The notes: generated by a model not told the origin, from the letters alone. A DNA stretch of 64,000 nt from Stomorhina lunata (GCA_933228675.1 OW121741.1:42617080-42681079), one strand, 5' to 3'. Counted from the first letter of the stretch, positions 45,890-57,691 are shown. Program-made: numbers and translations.

Positions 45890-47143
45890 AAGGGTGGTTA
45901 AATTGTAAGGGCCGATGTTAAATGTGAACCACACCTAAACGCCAAGTTTTTTTCCGAATTTTATTTGACATTTCTCTATTTCAGACTTACTCAATTTGAA
46001 CCATGGAGAGATACACAATCCAACAACGTGTTAAAGTTATCCAGACTTATTATGAAAATGTTCGTTCAAATCAAAATGCATATCGTGCACTTCGTGATTT
46101 TTTTGGTCAATTTGATCATCCAAATGTGCGTATAATCGCAAAAATCGTGGAAAAATTCGAGCAAACCGGGTCTGTAGAAGATGTGAGAACACCAGTGCAT
46201 GCTCGTAGAGCTCGTACTGCAGAAAATATTGCTGCTGTTCGCGATAGTGTGGCTGAAGAGCCGTCCACCTCAACTCGTCATCGTGCCCAACAATTGCACA
46301 TCTCACGCTCGTCAATTGGCTCAAGAACTAAAGCCTCTTGACCATTCCAAACGTCGTGAATGGGCAAAATAGTGGCAAGAAATGGCAACAGTGGATGATC
46401 AATTTTCGAAGAAAATCATCTTCTGTGATGAGGCACATTTTCACCTCAGTGGATTCATCAATAAACAGAGTTGCCGCATTTGGGCGAATGAGAATCCAAG
46501 AGTGATTGTCGAAAAACCAATGCACCCACAAAGAGTGACTGTTTGGTGCGGTTTATGGGCTGGCGGCATCGTCGGGCCGTATTTTTTCCAAAATGAGGCC
46601 GGTCAGGCAGTTACTGTGAATTTTGTTCGCTATCGTGAGATGATAACGAACTTTTTATGGCCCGAATTGGAAGATATGGATGTGGACGATATGTGTTTTC
46701 AGCAGGACGGTGCCACTTGCCACATAGCTAACGAAACAATGGCTCTTTTGCGCAACAAATTCAATGGCCGTGTTATCTCACGTAATGGCGATGTCAATTG
46801 GCCGCCAAGATCAGGTGATTTGACACCGTTGGACTTTTTTCTTTGGGGTTATTTGAAAGAAAAAGTGTACGTCGATAAGCCAGCAACAATTCAAGAGCTA
46901 AAGGATGAGATAATTCGGCACATTAACGGCATAGAACCTCCATTATGCCTCAGGGTCATCGAAAATTTAGACCATCGGATGGAGGTGTGCCGCCGTAGTC
47001 GCGGCGCCCATTTGGCCGATATTTTGTTCCGTACATAATTGAGTAGTACCAATATATCATAATAAAATAAAATTACAATAATTTCCTAAATAGTTTGTGT
47101 TTTATTCAAAATCAACATCGGCCCTTGAAATTTAACCACCCGA
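45890..47143 (+). mobile_element. DD41D mariner-like transposon, second lineage, internally damaged
   Basis: A 1254-bp element between TA duplications (45888-89 and 47144-45) with 28-bp TIRs starting GGGTGGTTAAATT and ending GGGCCGATGTT, two mismatches. Both TIRs are complete. The transposase is split by a small deletion and a stop. Only the TIR style is shared with 3022-4325; the proteins are clearly different lineages of one family. Confidence 0.85.
46003..47038 (+). pseudogene. DD41D transposase, broken by one deletion and one nonsense codon
   Basis: The N-terminal part (46003-~46318) reads MERYTIQQRVKVIQTYYENV ... RHRAQQLHISRSSI, both HTH domains partly present. A deletion of about 20 codons at ~46318, with frame change, removes the equivalent of WKILRKDLGLRPYKIQLV. 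After it AQELKPLDHSKRREWAK precedes a TAG at 46369. The rest is open: FCDEAHFHLSGF, CFQQDGATCHIAN, LTPLDFFLWGYLK, with 41 residues between second and third aspartates, ending at 47038. All catalytic residues survive. Confidence 0.82.
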
Positions 47144-47249
47144 TACTTGTGAATCTCTCTCTAATAAAGTTTTTGTGCAACATTCTTACAAAGAAAAGTA
47201 TTAGGTCCAAATTAAGGTCGACTGATACATAGGTTGGTAGAATAACACT

Positions 47250-47890
47250 ACTAAGCTGTATTCTATCTCCCTTACTATGAACCCGTGCACTGAACGGTAT
47301 TCCTAGAGAACTTTGTTGTAAATGTTGTCACATACGCAGATAATGCATCAATAGCCGTCACAGGTGATGTTGGATAACAAGCAACGGTTCTGATTGGTCT
47401 TAATTTAGCGATATTCCTAGAGAACTCTGTTGTAAATGTTGTCGCATACGCAGATAATGCGTCAATAGCCGTCACAGGTGATGTTGGATAACAAGCAACG
47501 GTTCTGATTGGCCTTAACTTGGTAAACCCAGATTTATTTTGATTATCCTTCATCACAACTGTGGACACTAACCGTCTCGTGGTATAAACCAAAGAACTAC
47601 GTTAACACCCCATAAGAATTATAAAAAAATATGTGTGAGGACGTCAGGCTAGTAACCCACTTCTGAAAAAAAAACAATTACTATGAGAAAGCTAAAACTA
47701 AGAATAAAAACGGCCCCCCTAATGTAAGAGGGCGTCCGAAACTTCGATGGAAAGACCTAGTAGAGTAAAATATTTCAAAACTTGGCCTACGAAATTGGAG
47801 AACATGAGCTCAAGATCGAAGCACATGGAATTCTAAAATAAGCTCGGCCTTTGACCTTAACAGATTGTAAATATAGGCCATTTAATTAAG
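47250..47890 (+). mobile_element. LINE-derived short element (5' and 3' ends fused), copy 1
   Basis: The 5' part includes TGTGGACACTAACCG, ACGTTAACACCCCATAAGAA and GGCTAGTAACCCACTTC followed by CAATTACTATGAGAAAGCTA. It passes directly (about 47715) into the 3' part: GGCGTCCGAAACTTCGATGG AAAGACC (RPKLRWKD), then ATCGAAGCACATGGAATTCT and TTGTAAATATAGGCCATTTA. No endonuclease or RT lies between. The same order, by eye with the same junction, occurs at 59035-59470. The start also contains a 114-bp tandem duplication (47298-47411, 47412-47525). Confidence 0.6.
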
Positions 47891-47899
47891 TTGCCACAT

Positions 47900-48270
47900 T
47901 CAAGTTTCTAAAGACACAGATACATCCTTCAAAGTGCCCTACTATAACGAAATGGGCAAATGATAGCGTTTTTTTTTTTTTTAAATCCTAACAAGACTGT
48001 ATTAGTTGTGATAACCAGAAGATAAAAAAATCCCGCCTTTAAAATCCATCTTCTTGGGGACACAGAAATATCTTTTGGAAACCGTATCTTGAAGTACTTC
48101 TGGAAAAGAAGCTGAATTTTAGGCACAAGTTCATAGATCGGACTAAACAGATCACATTATACGTGTGCAAGAGGCTAATTGGAAAACAGGAATTGAGTCC
48201 TAACATTTTTACTGGTGAAAGATTTCACTCGAAAGATTTTGGCGAATGCTCTTAGTACCACCCATCTTAT
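47900..48270 (+). pseudogene. Non-LTR RT C-terminal relic (I/R1/LOA-like)
   Basis: Reads KYLEVLLEKKLNFRHKFIDR then TKQITLYVCKRLIGKQ.LSP, matching the KYLGxxLDxKLxW..H......K....CR..IGK.WGLSP region that follows RT in R1/I-group LINEs. Frames change and no RT core is visible. Confidence 0.55.
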
Positions 48271-48900
48271 GCTCAAAATGTGAATCTTCATTTGGTACTT
48301 CTAGACATAATAAGAAGTATCACTTAGACCAGATGTGGAACTCTCAAGTGTACTCAAAAATCATCTAGGCCTCGCGGTCTACTCTAAAGCCGCATAGCTG
48401 AATATTGCACTATTGCAACTTGATCACAGCAGTGTAGTGTTGACAACAGTGGGGTTAAATGTACTTTGTACTGAAACGACTCGGAAATCTTAAAATTCCG
48501 ACCAAGAACTGCCACTCCTACAATATTAACAATAATATCGCAGTTACAACAACAACATTAACTCGTTTATTATCCAACCATTTCAGCACATGAGGTAGAA
48601 TTAATTGGAAGGTTGATAATGTAAATTCCAAAAAAGGAAGTGGCCAGTTATCCTGAAAATTGCCACCCAATTGCAAATTGTTTTGCACTCCCAACGTAAT
48701 TGAGTTACATAGCGACCGCCAGTACGGATTTATTAGGTGGCGCTACATATAAGTCTTACTGTTCTTCCTGTTGTTATATACTCCGTTTTTGTAATACATA
48801 GTAAGGTTATGTCTTTAGATCTTTACAAGGTGAGCGATATAGTCTGGCATGGAGCATTCATATCAAAACTCTTTTGATTTACATACATATATCGAGTTTT
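48271..48900. other. Unclassified sequence
   Basis: Probably more of the decayed retroelement at the left. No motif is clear after 48290. Confidence 0.3.
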
Positions 48901-48904
48901 CTGA

Positions 48905-49175
48905 AATCAAACTATAAAAGTTGTTATAGATGGGATCTCATCAAACGAGTTTAAATCAATTCAGAATTACCGCTAGGCTCCGTCCGTTCTTTATCCTAAC
49001 CTATTTCTTATTTTTCTAAATGACCTTCTATGTAAAACTTCTAACCCTATTTTTTCATTTAATTATAGACCTATAATCTTAAAGATTGGGGCCATAAATA
49101 AATTAAATATTAATAGGGATCTTAATACAATTTCTGAATGGGAGTAAGCACCTACTTGCTTCGATTTAAATGACC
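48905..49175 (+). pseudogene. Non-LTR reverse transcriptase fragment
   Basis: In pieces: GSV.YPNLFLIFLNDLLCKT (block B, usually QGSVLGPLLFLIFINDL), then LKIGAINKLNINRDLNTISE followed by W, the segment after block C in Jockey/CR1-like RTs. The YADD motif itself is missing. Confidence 0.5.
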
Positions 49176-50126
49176 GGAGGACCCAATGTTGTCTGTAAAC
49201 ACACAAGCGAACGTCCGATCATGTTGCTTTATCTGGAGTCATGGCTGATATAAATATTGTGTTATCAAAAGCTTTTCATGTTCAGGGCAAGATAATTCTT
49301 CTAGAGCACATCCATTAGTGGTCGAATGACCAGTAGATCGCACAACGCATTTATTTAACGTAATGTTCGTATGTGGAGCAAATATACCGCAGAAGTCTAC
49401 CCTTCCATATACACTAGGGCGTCTCGAAAAAATAAAGTTTGCCATACACCATCGAATATAAAGCATTGCTATGAGGCAGTTTCGAAAAATTTTTTTTAAA
49501 TTTTTTTTGTCGCACATTGGGGTCGCACATAGGGATCGCCAAAATACATTTTTCGTTATATCTTCGCCATTTACTATCGGATCTTAAAGTGTAATATATC
49601 GATGTTTTTGTCTAACGAAGGCCAATGTTTTGCGATATTAATCATTGACCTAAAATACATTCTTCTACATAGTACCTACCCAAGATATCTTAAGTCATAC
49701 AACAAGAATTATAAAAATTTTAAATCTTTTAATCAATTATGTTTTGAAAAGATCCAAGTTTGCTGTATTTTTGACGGCTTTCAAGTTCTGAAAAAATGTG
49801 GCCCATGTGTTAGACAAAAACATCGATATAATACACTTTAAGATCCGACAGTAAATGGCGAAGATATAACGAAAAATGTATTTTGGCGATCCCTATGTGC
49901 GGCAAAATAAGAAATTCCTTGTTTGTAATAGATAGGTTTGAAAAATTGAAAAACTTCCTTAGTAAAAGTTTAACGATTTTTTAAGAGCTTTAATTTTCTG
50001 ATATAAGGGTGGTACATTAGGGTGGTAAGAACAGGGGTCTGATAGATAAATACTAGAACCGGATACCCAAGAATAATGACTATTAAAGAAAAATGTTGGC
50101 CTCCTCGAGACAAAAACATCGATATA

Positions 50127-51423
50127 AAGAGTGTTCTAAAAAAGATATGCATTTACTATTTTAGACAAAATTTATCCATAGTGCAAGAAAAAATTTATTT
50201 TTTGATCAAGTTAGTTTCTATAGATATGTCAGATACCATTATTTTAGAAATTATTAATTTTCAATAGTTATTTCAATCAAAATGGACTGCGAAAAAAAAG
50301 TTAGTAAAAATATAATTAAAACATTTCAAAAAAATCCGTCAAGGACTTTTAAAAAAATAGCTAAAAATTTGAAAGTTGACCCTCGAACGGTTTCTAATGC
50401 CATCAGACGGTATAAGGAAAACCTGAGCATTGAAAGAAAACCTGGATCAGGGAGGAAAAAAGGTCCTACAGATATTGGTAAGGCAAAAGAAGTCGAGCGA
50501 CTCTTTCGAAGAGCGCCTAACACTTATTTAAGAAAAGCAGCTCGTACGGTGAAATGTTCTACGAATTTTGCACATAGAGTCAAAGCTTATGCTGGACTGA
50601 AGACATACAAAGTCCAAAAGGTTCCACATCGCAATGCTATAAAGAACTTAGAAGCAAAAAAATGAGCGAAAAAATTGAAGTCTGATTTTATAAAAAAATA
50701 CACCTGTTGTGTGATGGATGATGAAACATACGTACTGGCAGACTTTTCTCAACTTCCTGGTCAAGATTTTTATGTTGCTGATAAACGGGGCAATGTTCTG
50801 CAAGAGTTTCGCACAAAAAAACAAACAAAATTCCCTAAGAAGTTTCTCGTGTGGCAAGCTATTTGCAGTTGTGGCAAAAGAAGTAAAGTATTTGTGGCAT
50901 CTGGCACAATAAACACAGAAATTTATATAAAGGAGTGCCTACAAAAACGGTTGTTACCCTTTTTAAGAGAGCACAGAGTGACTACATTTTTTTGGCCCGA
51001 TTTGGCATCATGCCATTATGGAAAAAAGGCACTTGAGTGGTACTCAAAGAATAATGTCATTTTTGTACCACGAGAGGCAAATCCACTTAACTGTCCAGAA
51101 CTTCGGCCTGTGGAAAGGTATTGGGCTCTGGTAAAAAAGGAATTGAAGAATACAGGAAAGATTTCCAAGAACATGTCCGATTTTAAGCGCAGGTGGAACA
51201 CATGCTCCAAAAAGGTATCAGAAGCAACTGTAAAATCTTTAATGGGAGGGTTTCCGAAAAAAGTCGATAATTTTGCAAAACCCGAGTACTAAGTAAACAT
51301 TTTAATGCTAAATGATTTTGTATAATATGTCATTATATTTGCGTATTTTGTAGAGTTTTTATATTAAAAGGTTTGATTTTTATTTAAGAAAATCCAACTA
51401 CAAATTTTATTTAGAGCACTCTT
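50127..51423 (+). mobile_element. DD37E Tc1/mariner element, copy 2 (one nonsense codon)
   Basis: A 1297-bp copy flanked by TA (50125-26, 51424-25), with termini AAGAGTG.TCTAAA inverted. The 5' noncoding leader (50127-50281) and 3' tail are the same as in copies 1 and 3. This is the least damaged copy in the window. Confidence 0.88.
50282..51292 (+). pseudogene. DD37E transposase with a single in-frame stop
   Basis: 337 codons including the final stop. TGA at 50663-50665 replaces the CGA (Arg) seen at the same place in copies 1 and 3; all other codons are in one frame. Order: HTH pair (KKIAKNLKVDPRTVSNAIRR; KAARTVKCSTNFAHRVKAYA), VMDDETYVLADF (first catalytic aspartate), FFWPDLASCHYGKKALEW (second), NCPELRPVERYWALVKKEL (Glu). 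There are 37 residues between the second Asp and the Glu of PVE, the DD37E arrangement known from the mosquito ITmD37E group. In the family the enzyme excises and reinserts the element at TA. Confidence 0.87.
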
Positions 51424-51604
51424 TATCATACTTCAAGATTCGACTTTAAAGATATAACGAAAAATGTATTTTGGCGACCCCAATGTGCGACAAAAAAAAT
51501 TAAAAAAAATTTTTTCGAAACTGTCTCATAGCAATGCTTTATATTCGATGGTGTACGGCGAACTTTATTTTTCCCCATATAAGTCGAGACGCTCTAATAT
51601 ACAC

Positions 51605-53484
51605 TGTAGAAAAACTAAAATGTCCACATAGTTCCTGAGTCCAAGTTAAAATATATAAAATCTATATTGCTGCTGAACTTGCGACCCACGTGTATAAGAA
51701 GTACTTAGTCCAGAATAAAGACCGATGTCATTTAAAATAAAAGAACTTGAAAAAGAGAAAGATATGCATGATGTATGCCAAAAAAAAATAAGTCAATTGA
51801 TGATTCAGATTCACCGTCACTGGCTTACGAAGTCGGGGAACAAATAAATTTTCTTTAAGAAATTTTGTATTCAAACTAAAATATATCATACACTAAAGAA
51901 GAAAAAAACGCTAAAATGGTTTCACTCAATACTCTGAGTGATAAGATCGCTCATGTACTTTGTATAGCTCTTTCCTCTCAATAAAATTGAGCTCAATGAG
52001 CAAAGATATCAGCTGTTATTGTTTTGTTACAAATAATGTAAACAAATGCAAAACTTAACATTCAATGGCTGGTGATCGGAAAAATCAAATGTTTACCTCA
52101 AGGCACAGAGAACAACGACGCATTTGACACAGTTTTGGTGTTTTTATTTGTAAAATGAAAAAAAAGCAAAAGATTTTAAAAACACACATGTTATGAGTAT
52201 TTTAGCTGAAATTGTAAAGAACTTAAGAATAAAATAAAAACAAACACACAAATATGTATATTTACGCTTGTTGTTAGTTTATTTTATTGCTCTTAAGATC
52301 GAATAGGATCTCGTCAGTTCTTTGTGTGCCAAATAGTAAATATGGGGGTGTTTATGTTCTTTTCTTAATGCTGTTTTCCACATACCCTTATGACCTAAGG
52401 TCCGAAATTAAAGCATACTGTTAAGCATTTACGAAGAAAAATTCGATAAAATTTGAAGAATTCAAAATAGTGATCCCCAAACTTTGCTACATAACCGATA
52501 TTATTTTCATAGTGCGAATTTCAAAAAATTTCGATATCGCAAAGCAGAAACACTGACGATTGAGTGAAATTTACATGTGTTTTGTTATTGTAACAAAAAC
52601 AAAATCGTCAGCCACTTGAGTTATATAGACGCCAGTTAAGTCATAGTCCTGATAGTTATCGAATGGATTTTCCGATCAAGAACAAACAATTCCTAGACGA
52701 TATAGTTAAAGTCTTAATTTTTGTTTACAACGATCGTCTTTAAAAATTTTCTTGACATATTTTTAATAAATATGTCAGGCCTTTTTTTAAATACCCAATA
52801 GTAATAGAAAAAACCATTGTAAAATACCGGATAAATCTTCCAATCGATGGTTAGGTGGGTGAACATAAAGTATGTTGGGAAGGAGATCATTCAAAACCCC
52901 CATAAGAATAAGTTGTTTTACTTGTTTCTATTATTTTATGAGATTTGTGCTGAATATATAGATTGTATATCAAACAGTCTGTCGGTCTTATTTTAATGTG
53001 CTCTATTCTATTGATGCCGCTACAGATGTACTATATACTAAATAGTAGTCGTTCGTAGTTGCTGCTGATTTTTAATGATGAATCATTTGACTTTGACTAA
53101 ATTTAGAATCCAACAACAAATTTATGACAAACACTTTTGTACATACATTTAAACTGAGAGATGGGGTGACAACAATAAATAAAGAAAACAGTACAAAAAC
53201 AAACAGCAACAATAAATAATGGGAAAACTACAATAATAAAAATGATACAATGGCAACGACAGGCGAAAAATTCAAGGAACAGTGTTATCAACTCAAAAGT
53301 GGGTCAAGTTTAAAAGTGACATTAACTTAACAAAAATGCAGCCAAAGCTAATTACAAACTGAGGTGGGTAGATACAACTGGACTCTGCAGTCTGTCGCCT
53401 TTATTGTGTTAAGCTTTTACATAAGTTGACTATGATAAATAAAGATAGTGTTCACACAAATTCAGTCTAAACATTGAGTCAACC
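51605..53484. other. Intronic sequence, nothing recognised
   Basis: About 1.9 kb without TE hallmarks. CAACAATAAATAA-type words near 53170-53240 resemble ordinary fly introns. No exon was found. Confidence 0.35.
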
Positions 53485-54502
53485 TTAGTTCTAGTTCAGT
53501 TCTAGTTCAGTTCTAGTTCAGTTCTAATTCAGTTCTAGTTCAGTTCTAGTTCAGTTCAAGTTCAGTTCTAGTTCAGTTCTAGTTCAGTTCTAGTTCAGTT
53601 CTAGTTCAGTTCTAGTTCAGTTCTAGTTCAGTTCTAGTTCAGTTCTAGTTCAGTTCTAGTTCAGTTCTAGTTCAGTTCTAGTTCAGTTCTAGTTCAGTTC
53701 TAGTTCAGTTCTAGTTCAGTTCTAGTTCAGTTCTAGTTCAGTTCTAGTTCAGTTCTAGTTCAGTTCTAGTTCAGTTCTAGTTCAGTTCTAGTTCAGTTCT
53801 AGTTCAGTTCTAGTTCAGTTCTAGTTCAGTTCTAGTTCAGTTCTAGTTCAGTTCTAGTTCAGTTCTAGTTCAGTTCTAGTTCAGTTCTAGTTCAGTTCTA
53901 GTTCAGTTCTAGTTCAGTTCTAGTTCAGTTCTAGTTCAGTTCTAGTTCAGTTCTAGTTCAGTTCTAGTTCAGTTCTAGTTCAGTTCTAGTTCAGTTCTAG
54001 TTCAGTTCTAGTTCAGTTCTAGTTCAGTTCTAGTTCAGTTCTAGTTCAGTTCTAGTTCAGTTCTAGTTCAGTTCTAGTTCAGTTCTAGTTCAGTTCTAGT
54101 TCAGTTCTAGTTCAGTTCTAGTTCAGTTCTAGTTCAGTTCTAGTTCAGTTCTAGTTCAGTTCTAGTTCAGTTCTAGTTCAGTTCTAGTTCAGTTCTAGTT
54201 CAGTTCTAGTTCAGTTCTAGTTCAGTTCTAGTTCAGTTCTAGTTCAGTTCTAGTTCAGTTCTAGTTCAGTTCTAGTTCAGTTCTAGGTCATTTCTAGTTC
54301 AGTTCTAGTTCAGTTCTAGTTCAGTTCTAGTTCAGTTCTAGTTCAGTTCTAGTTCAGTTCTAGTTCAGTTCTAGTTCAGTTCTAGTTCAGTTCTAGTTCA
54401 GTTCTAGTTCAGTTCTAGTTCAGTTCTAGTTCAGTTCTAGTTCAGTTCTAGTTCAGTTCTAGTTCAGTTCTAGTTCAGTTCTAGTTCAGTTGTAGTTCAG
54501 CT
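53485..54502. repeat. 11-bp satellite array (AGTTCTAGTTC)n
   Basis: About 92 tandem copies of AGTTCTAGTTC, nearly invariant over 1 kb. Departures cluster at the edges (TTCTAATTC, TTCAAGTTC near 53525-53560; TTGTAGTTC at 54490), with one internal variant AGGTCATTTC near 54285. The edge-variant pattern is what unequal exchange or slippage predicts. Confidence 0.96.
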
Positions 54503-56551
54503 CAAGAGGATTTCATTGAACACTTGTCGAACAATTTTGATATTCGGCCTCCGGAGGGTGTGGCCATTTCGCTGGCCACCTCTATAGAAGCAGGGATTTA
54601 AATTGTCTCGTTTAGAAGATATTTATTTCTTATGCAATTCAGCTCTGAATCTATTTTATAAATTTTATTCGATGTTTATCAGTGGATAAATAAGTCAATG
54701 GTAATTGTTCCGAATTTTGTGTGTTCCTTTACTTTTCATTTTTGAGTCCAATCCATGGAGCTATGTTGCTCTTTCTGTGAGACATAAATCATCAATTACC
54801 TCAGGCTGAATTTCATTTATATTTTCTATATAGCATCAATGAGTACAATTTCGCTAACAAATTGATATTGTGCAAAAAAAAATTTATATTTTGAAAACTT
54901 TTTTTTGAAAAATGGACGAAGGTCATTTAAAATAAATGTGTGACAATTTGTAGTGTCAATGTTTGTTATTGTTTCACTTTCAACCGGTTGAATTAAATGG
55001 TCGATCCGTCTGTCCAAATGTTGTTGATATGCTGAGGTAAGAATGACAATTTTGCAAAAAGCTTAAGTGATGCGAGACCAGAACTTTAAAGAAGCTTATT
55101 CGAAATGAATCAATCTAACGTTGAGGAAATTTCTTTATATCAAATTTTCTCTAATAAACCTATAGTCATTAAAGATTCTACAAAATGATATTCGAATATT
55201 TATATTAGCATTACCCATTGAAGAAAATGGAATTTCCATTGATTGTTAAAAATCGTTTCGGTCTCCTTAGACTGCCAAAAATATTGTCATATTTAGAAAA
55301 ATTTACATGGAAGGTAATTTCCACTTAAAACCTTCAAATTTTAAGGTAATCATTATGGAAGACATGCCAAATGTATCACACATTTCCAGCTCAAGTAAGA
55401 TAACACATACAAAAGGCATTTGAAGAAGAACTAAAATCATACATCCCACACTAATGACGTCATATTTATACTTATGATAGTTTGTTAAGTCTTTTAATTA
55501 AATTAAAAAACTAAAATAAACCAAATTAATAATAAATGAAGACTAGGTGGGACCAAACTAGATATTTATTAAAAAATCTTTATTTTGTAGAAAGAAATTT
55601 AAATTTATTTTACCAAACATTGTTCTATTTTCTTTAATTAGTCAGAAGAGGTGTTTGATATTTTCGTTGTAATATTAAGTTTAATTTTTTTTATGCACAA
55701 CAAATTCAAATGTGATTCGTTACAAAGCCGATTTTAAACTAACATTATCTTAATTGTAAATTTTTTAAAAACGTAAATGCAAATGATTTTGTTCAGGTTT
55801 TTTTAAACGTTTTAATATTAATTAATTACAGTGCAAAAATTGTTGTATGACTGAGATTTTTAAATTGACTTAGACGCGGTTAGTGGAGCTACCAAAAAAT
55901 GTATTGAGAGGGAGGATGAATTAAGTAGTTATTGTTAATAAACGATTTTAATCTTCTTTTACTAAATTTAGGTGGAAAGGCGTCTATGAGGAGTTTATTC
56001 CACAGTCGTACTCTCCAGGTTAAGAATAAACATCCTATGTAGTGTTCCCTTATTGAAAAATATAATTTGCTACCCTACCACCGAAAAGCACTTTTGCCCT
56101 CTCTTGTACGCTGCCCAATAGCTCCAAAACAAGTTTTGATGAACCGCTTATAGCATATATATGTTAGTTAAATTCCATTAAAGACCAATATATATAATAA
56201 GATGAAAAGATAAGCCGAGCCATTTGTATGCATCTTTCGGCACTTGAAAATTTGTTCAGATATTCACTAGATTAAAGAAAGAATATGCTGGGCATAGTTG
56301 CAGCTTACAATTTTGGCAGTGGATAATTGCCTTCCGAACAGTATGAGTTTCTTTGCAAATAGCTCTGACAAAAGGTTTGCTTAATTCAAAGGGTAAGAAA
56401 ATGTTTAAATTTAATGCTTTATTTTTAAAATGCGTTAAACAAATTTTTCATAGTTTTGAGTAAATCAAAGAAAACTTCCTAGCAATCTTTTTATTAATTT
56501 TAAAAATCTAATATTTTTTCTATTTCCATTTTGTAAGTTTTTGGTATATGT
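54503..56551. other. AT-rich intronic sequence
   Basis: No gene or TE recognised. A GC-richer patch with CGGCCTCCGGAGGGTGTGGC (54546-54565) follows the satellite; on the minus strand it is open for about 30 codons but matches no family I know. Confidence 0.3.
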
Positions 56552-57054
56552 TGTTACGTTTTTCCGAAAACAAAATTAAAACACTCTATGTCGTTTAACA
56601 AGTTATATTTTTATTAACTTTAGAGTTAATCACTTAAACACACTTCACAAAATTGCTTTACAAATATTCTTAGTCTTACTGTTCTCGTATACGCGTCTCA
56701 ATTAAAACTCTGCCACGATATCAGTTCGACAGCCTTTAATAAACAAAGAGCTGCTGTCGTCGATTACACTAACAATGCGGCTTACGAATCTTCATGCATG
56801 TTTCAATACATTCTCACATGATCAAGAACACACTCACTCATACGTTGTACAAATGGATTATCTGAAGTTAACAGCAACAGAGAGAGATAGAGACTGTAGA
56901 TAAGGAGAAAAATGTTGCTCTACTTTTACAGCAAAACATTAAGAGAAAAATAGAAACAAACAGAACAACAACTACACAAACAGAAACATTCTAGAAAACT
57001 ATGGGAAGTAGTGAACTTTGCACAATGAGGCGGATAACTTAAAAATTCGTGACA
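56552..57054 (-). mobile_element. Solo LTR (same family as 33395), minus orientation
   Basis: On the minus strand it starts TGTCACGAATTTTTAAG and ends ACGTAACA. It shares CGGATAACTT/AAGTTATCCGCC, GTTGCTGTTAACTTC, ACGCGTATACGAGAACAGT and the AATAAAA near the R region with the copy at 33395. It is 503 bp against 553 bp, with scattered differences. Flanks ATGT and ATAT match at three of four bases, a probable 4-bp duplication with one change. No internal region. Confidence 0.82.
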
Positions 57055-57388
57055 ATATCAAATATTTTTCTTTCAATACTAACATACTTTAAAAAAACAA
57101 TAACAATTTTCGAAACAAAACGTTCTTTTTTGTATTAAAAAATCATTTTATCACACAGGTCCGCGACATTTTTTATGTGTTATTTTGTGGTGGAAAGGTC
57201 CTTAATACAAGGAATAAATTCATTGAAATTTTTTGATTTATAATGCTTTTTAAGAGGTAGATATTACTAATTCTTAATTTCCCACAAATTTGAAAAAATC
57301 AAAAAAGTACGTTTTGAAAAAAACACCAGATTTCAAATACTTTAGGAATAAAAATATTTTTCATCAAAGATCTCATTAAAATTATAAA

Positions 57389-57453
57389 CTGTGAACTAAA
57401 TCAGACATGGCGGATATGATAATGATATCCGCCATGTCTAATTTAGTTCACAG
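57389..57453. repeat. Near-perfect 29-bp hairpin
   Basis: CTGTGAACTAAATCAGACAT followed by GGCGGATAT pairs with its complement after a 7-nt loop (GATAATG); one mismatch in 29. Each arm contains CCGCCAT, the core of Pho/YY1-type sites. It could be a MITE remnant, a structured RNA or a cruciform-forming site. Confidence 0.85.
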
Positions 57454-57691
57454 CCTCCTCTGCCAATGTATGTTTCTTCTTTTTCGTCAACTTTCATACA
57501 TACACACACATAATTCCCACGACATTCCAATTGGAGCAAGGGCTGCATCTGATTCTACTTTTTAACTCATTGAAAGGGACCTATTTAACTCCGGCTCCGA
57601 ACGGCAAATGCATTACTTAGAGAAGTTTTACATAGCCTAATACTCAATAACCAGTGGCTAGTGAACCGCTTTTTTTTAATTTATTTTTTCA

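Larger units (their letters stand above)
49415..51596. mobile_element. TIR element with perfect 8-bp duplication, host of DD37E copy 2
   Basis: The exact 8-bp flank ATATACAC (49407-49414 and 51597-51604) and inverted ends TAGGGCGTCTCGA / TAGAGCGTCTCGA define the element. TIRs extend about 120 bp through AAAGCATTGCTATGAG and GTCGCACATTGGGGTCGC. An inner inverted pair of ~95 bp (49521-49615 and 49809-49905, around ACATCGATATAATACACTTT) adds a second hairpin. The 8-bp duplication suggests hAT. No hAT transposase; without the nested 1.3-kb insertion it is about 0.88 kb. Confidence 0.82.

Noticed and set aside
47275..47592. 105-codon minus-strand ORF with repeated VACYPTSPVTAIDALSAY
   Set aside because: The repetition is due to the 114-bp tandem duplication within a LINE derivative; 114 is a multiple of three. 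No homologous protein recognised.
53485..54502. Heat-shock-element-like reading of TTC/GAA words in the 11-bp satellite
   Set aside because: HSEs need alternating inverted nGAAn and nTTCn every 5 bp. Here all TTC words are on one strand with 6- and 5-bp steps.
54530..54620. Possible exon after the 11-bp satellite (GC-richer, open ~30 codons on minus)
   Set aside because: No flanking splice acceptor/donor in phase and no recognisable protein similarity.
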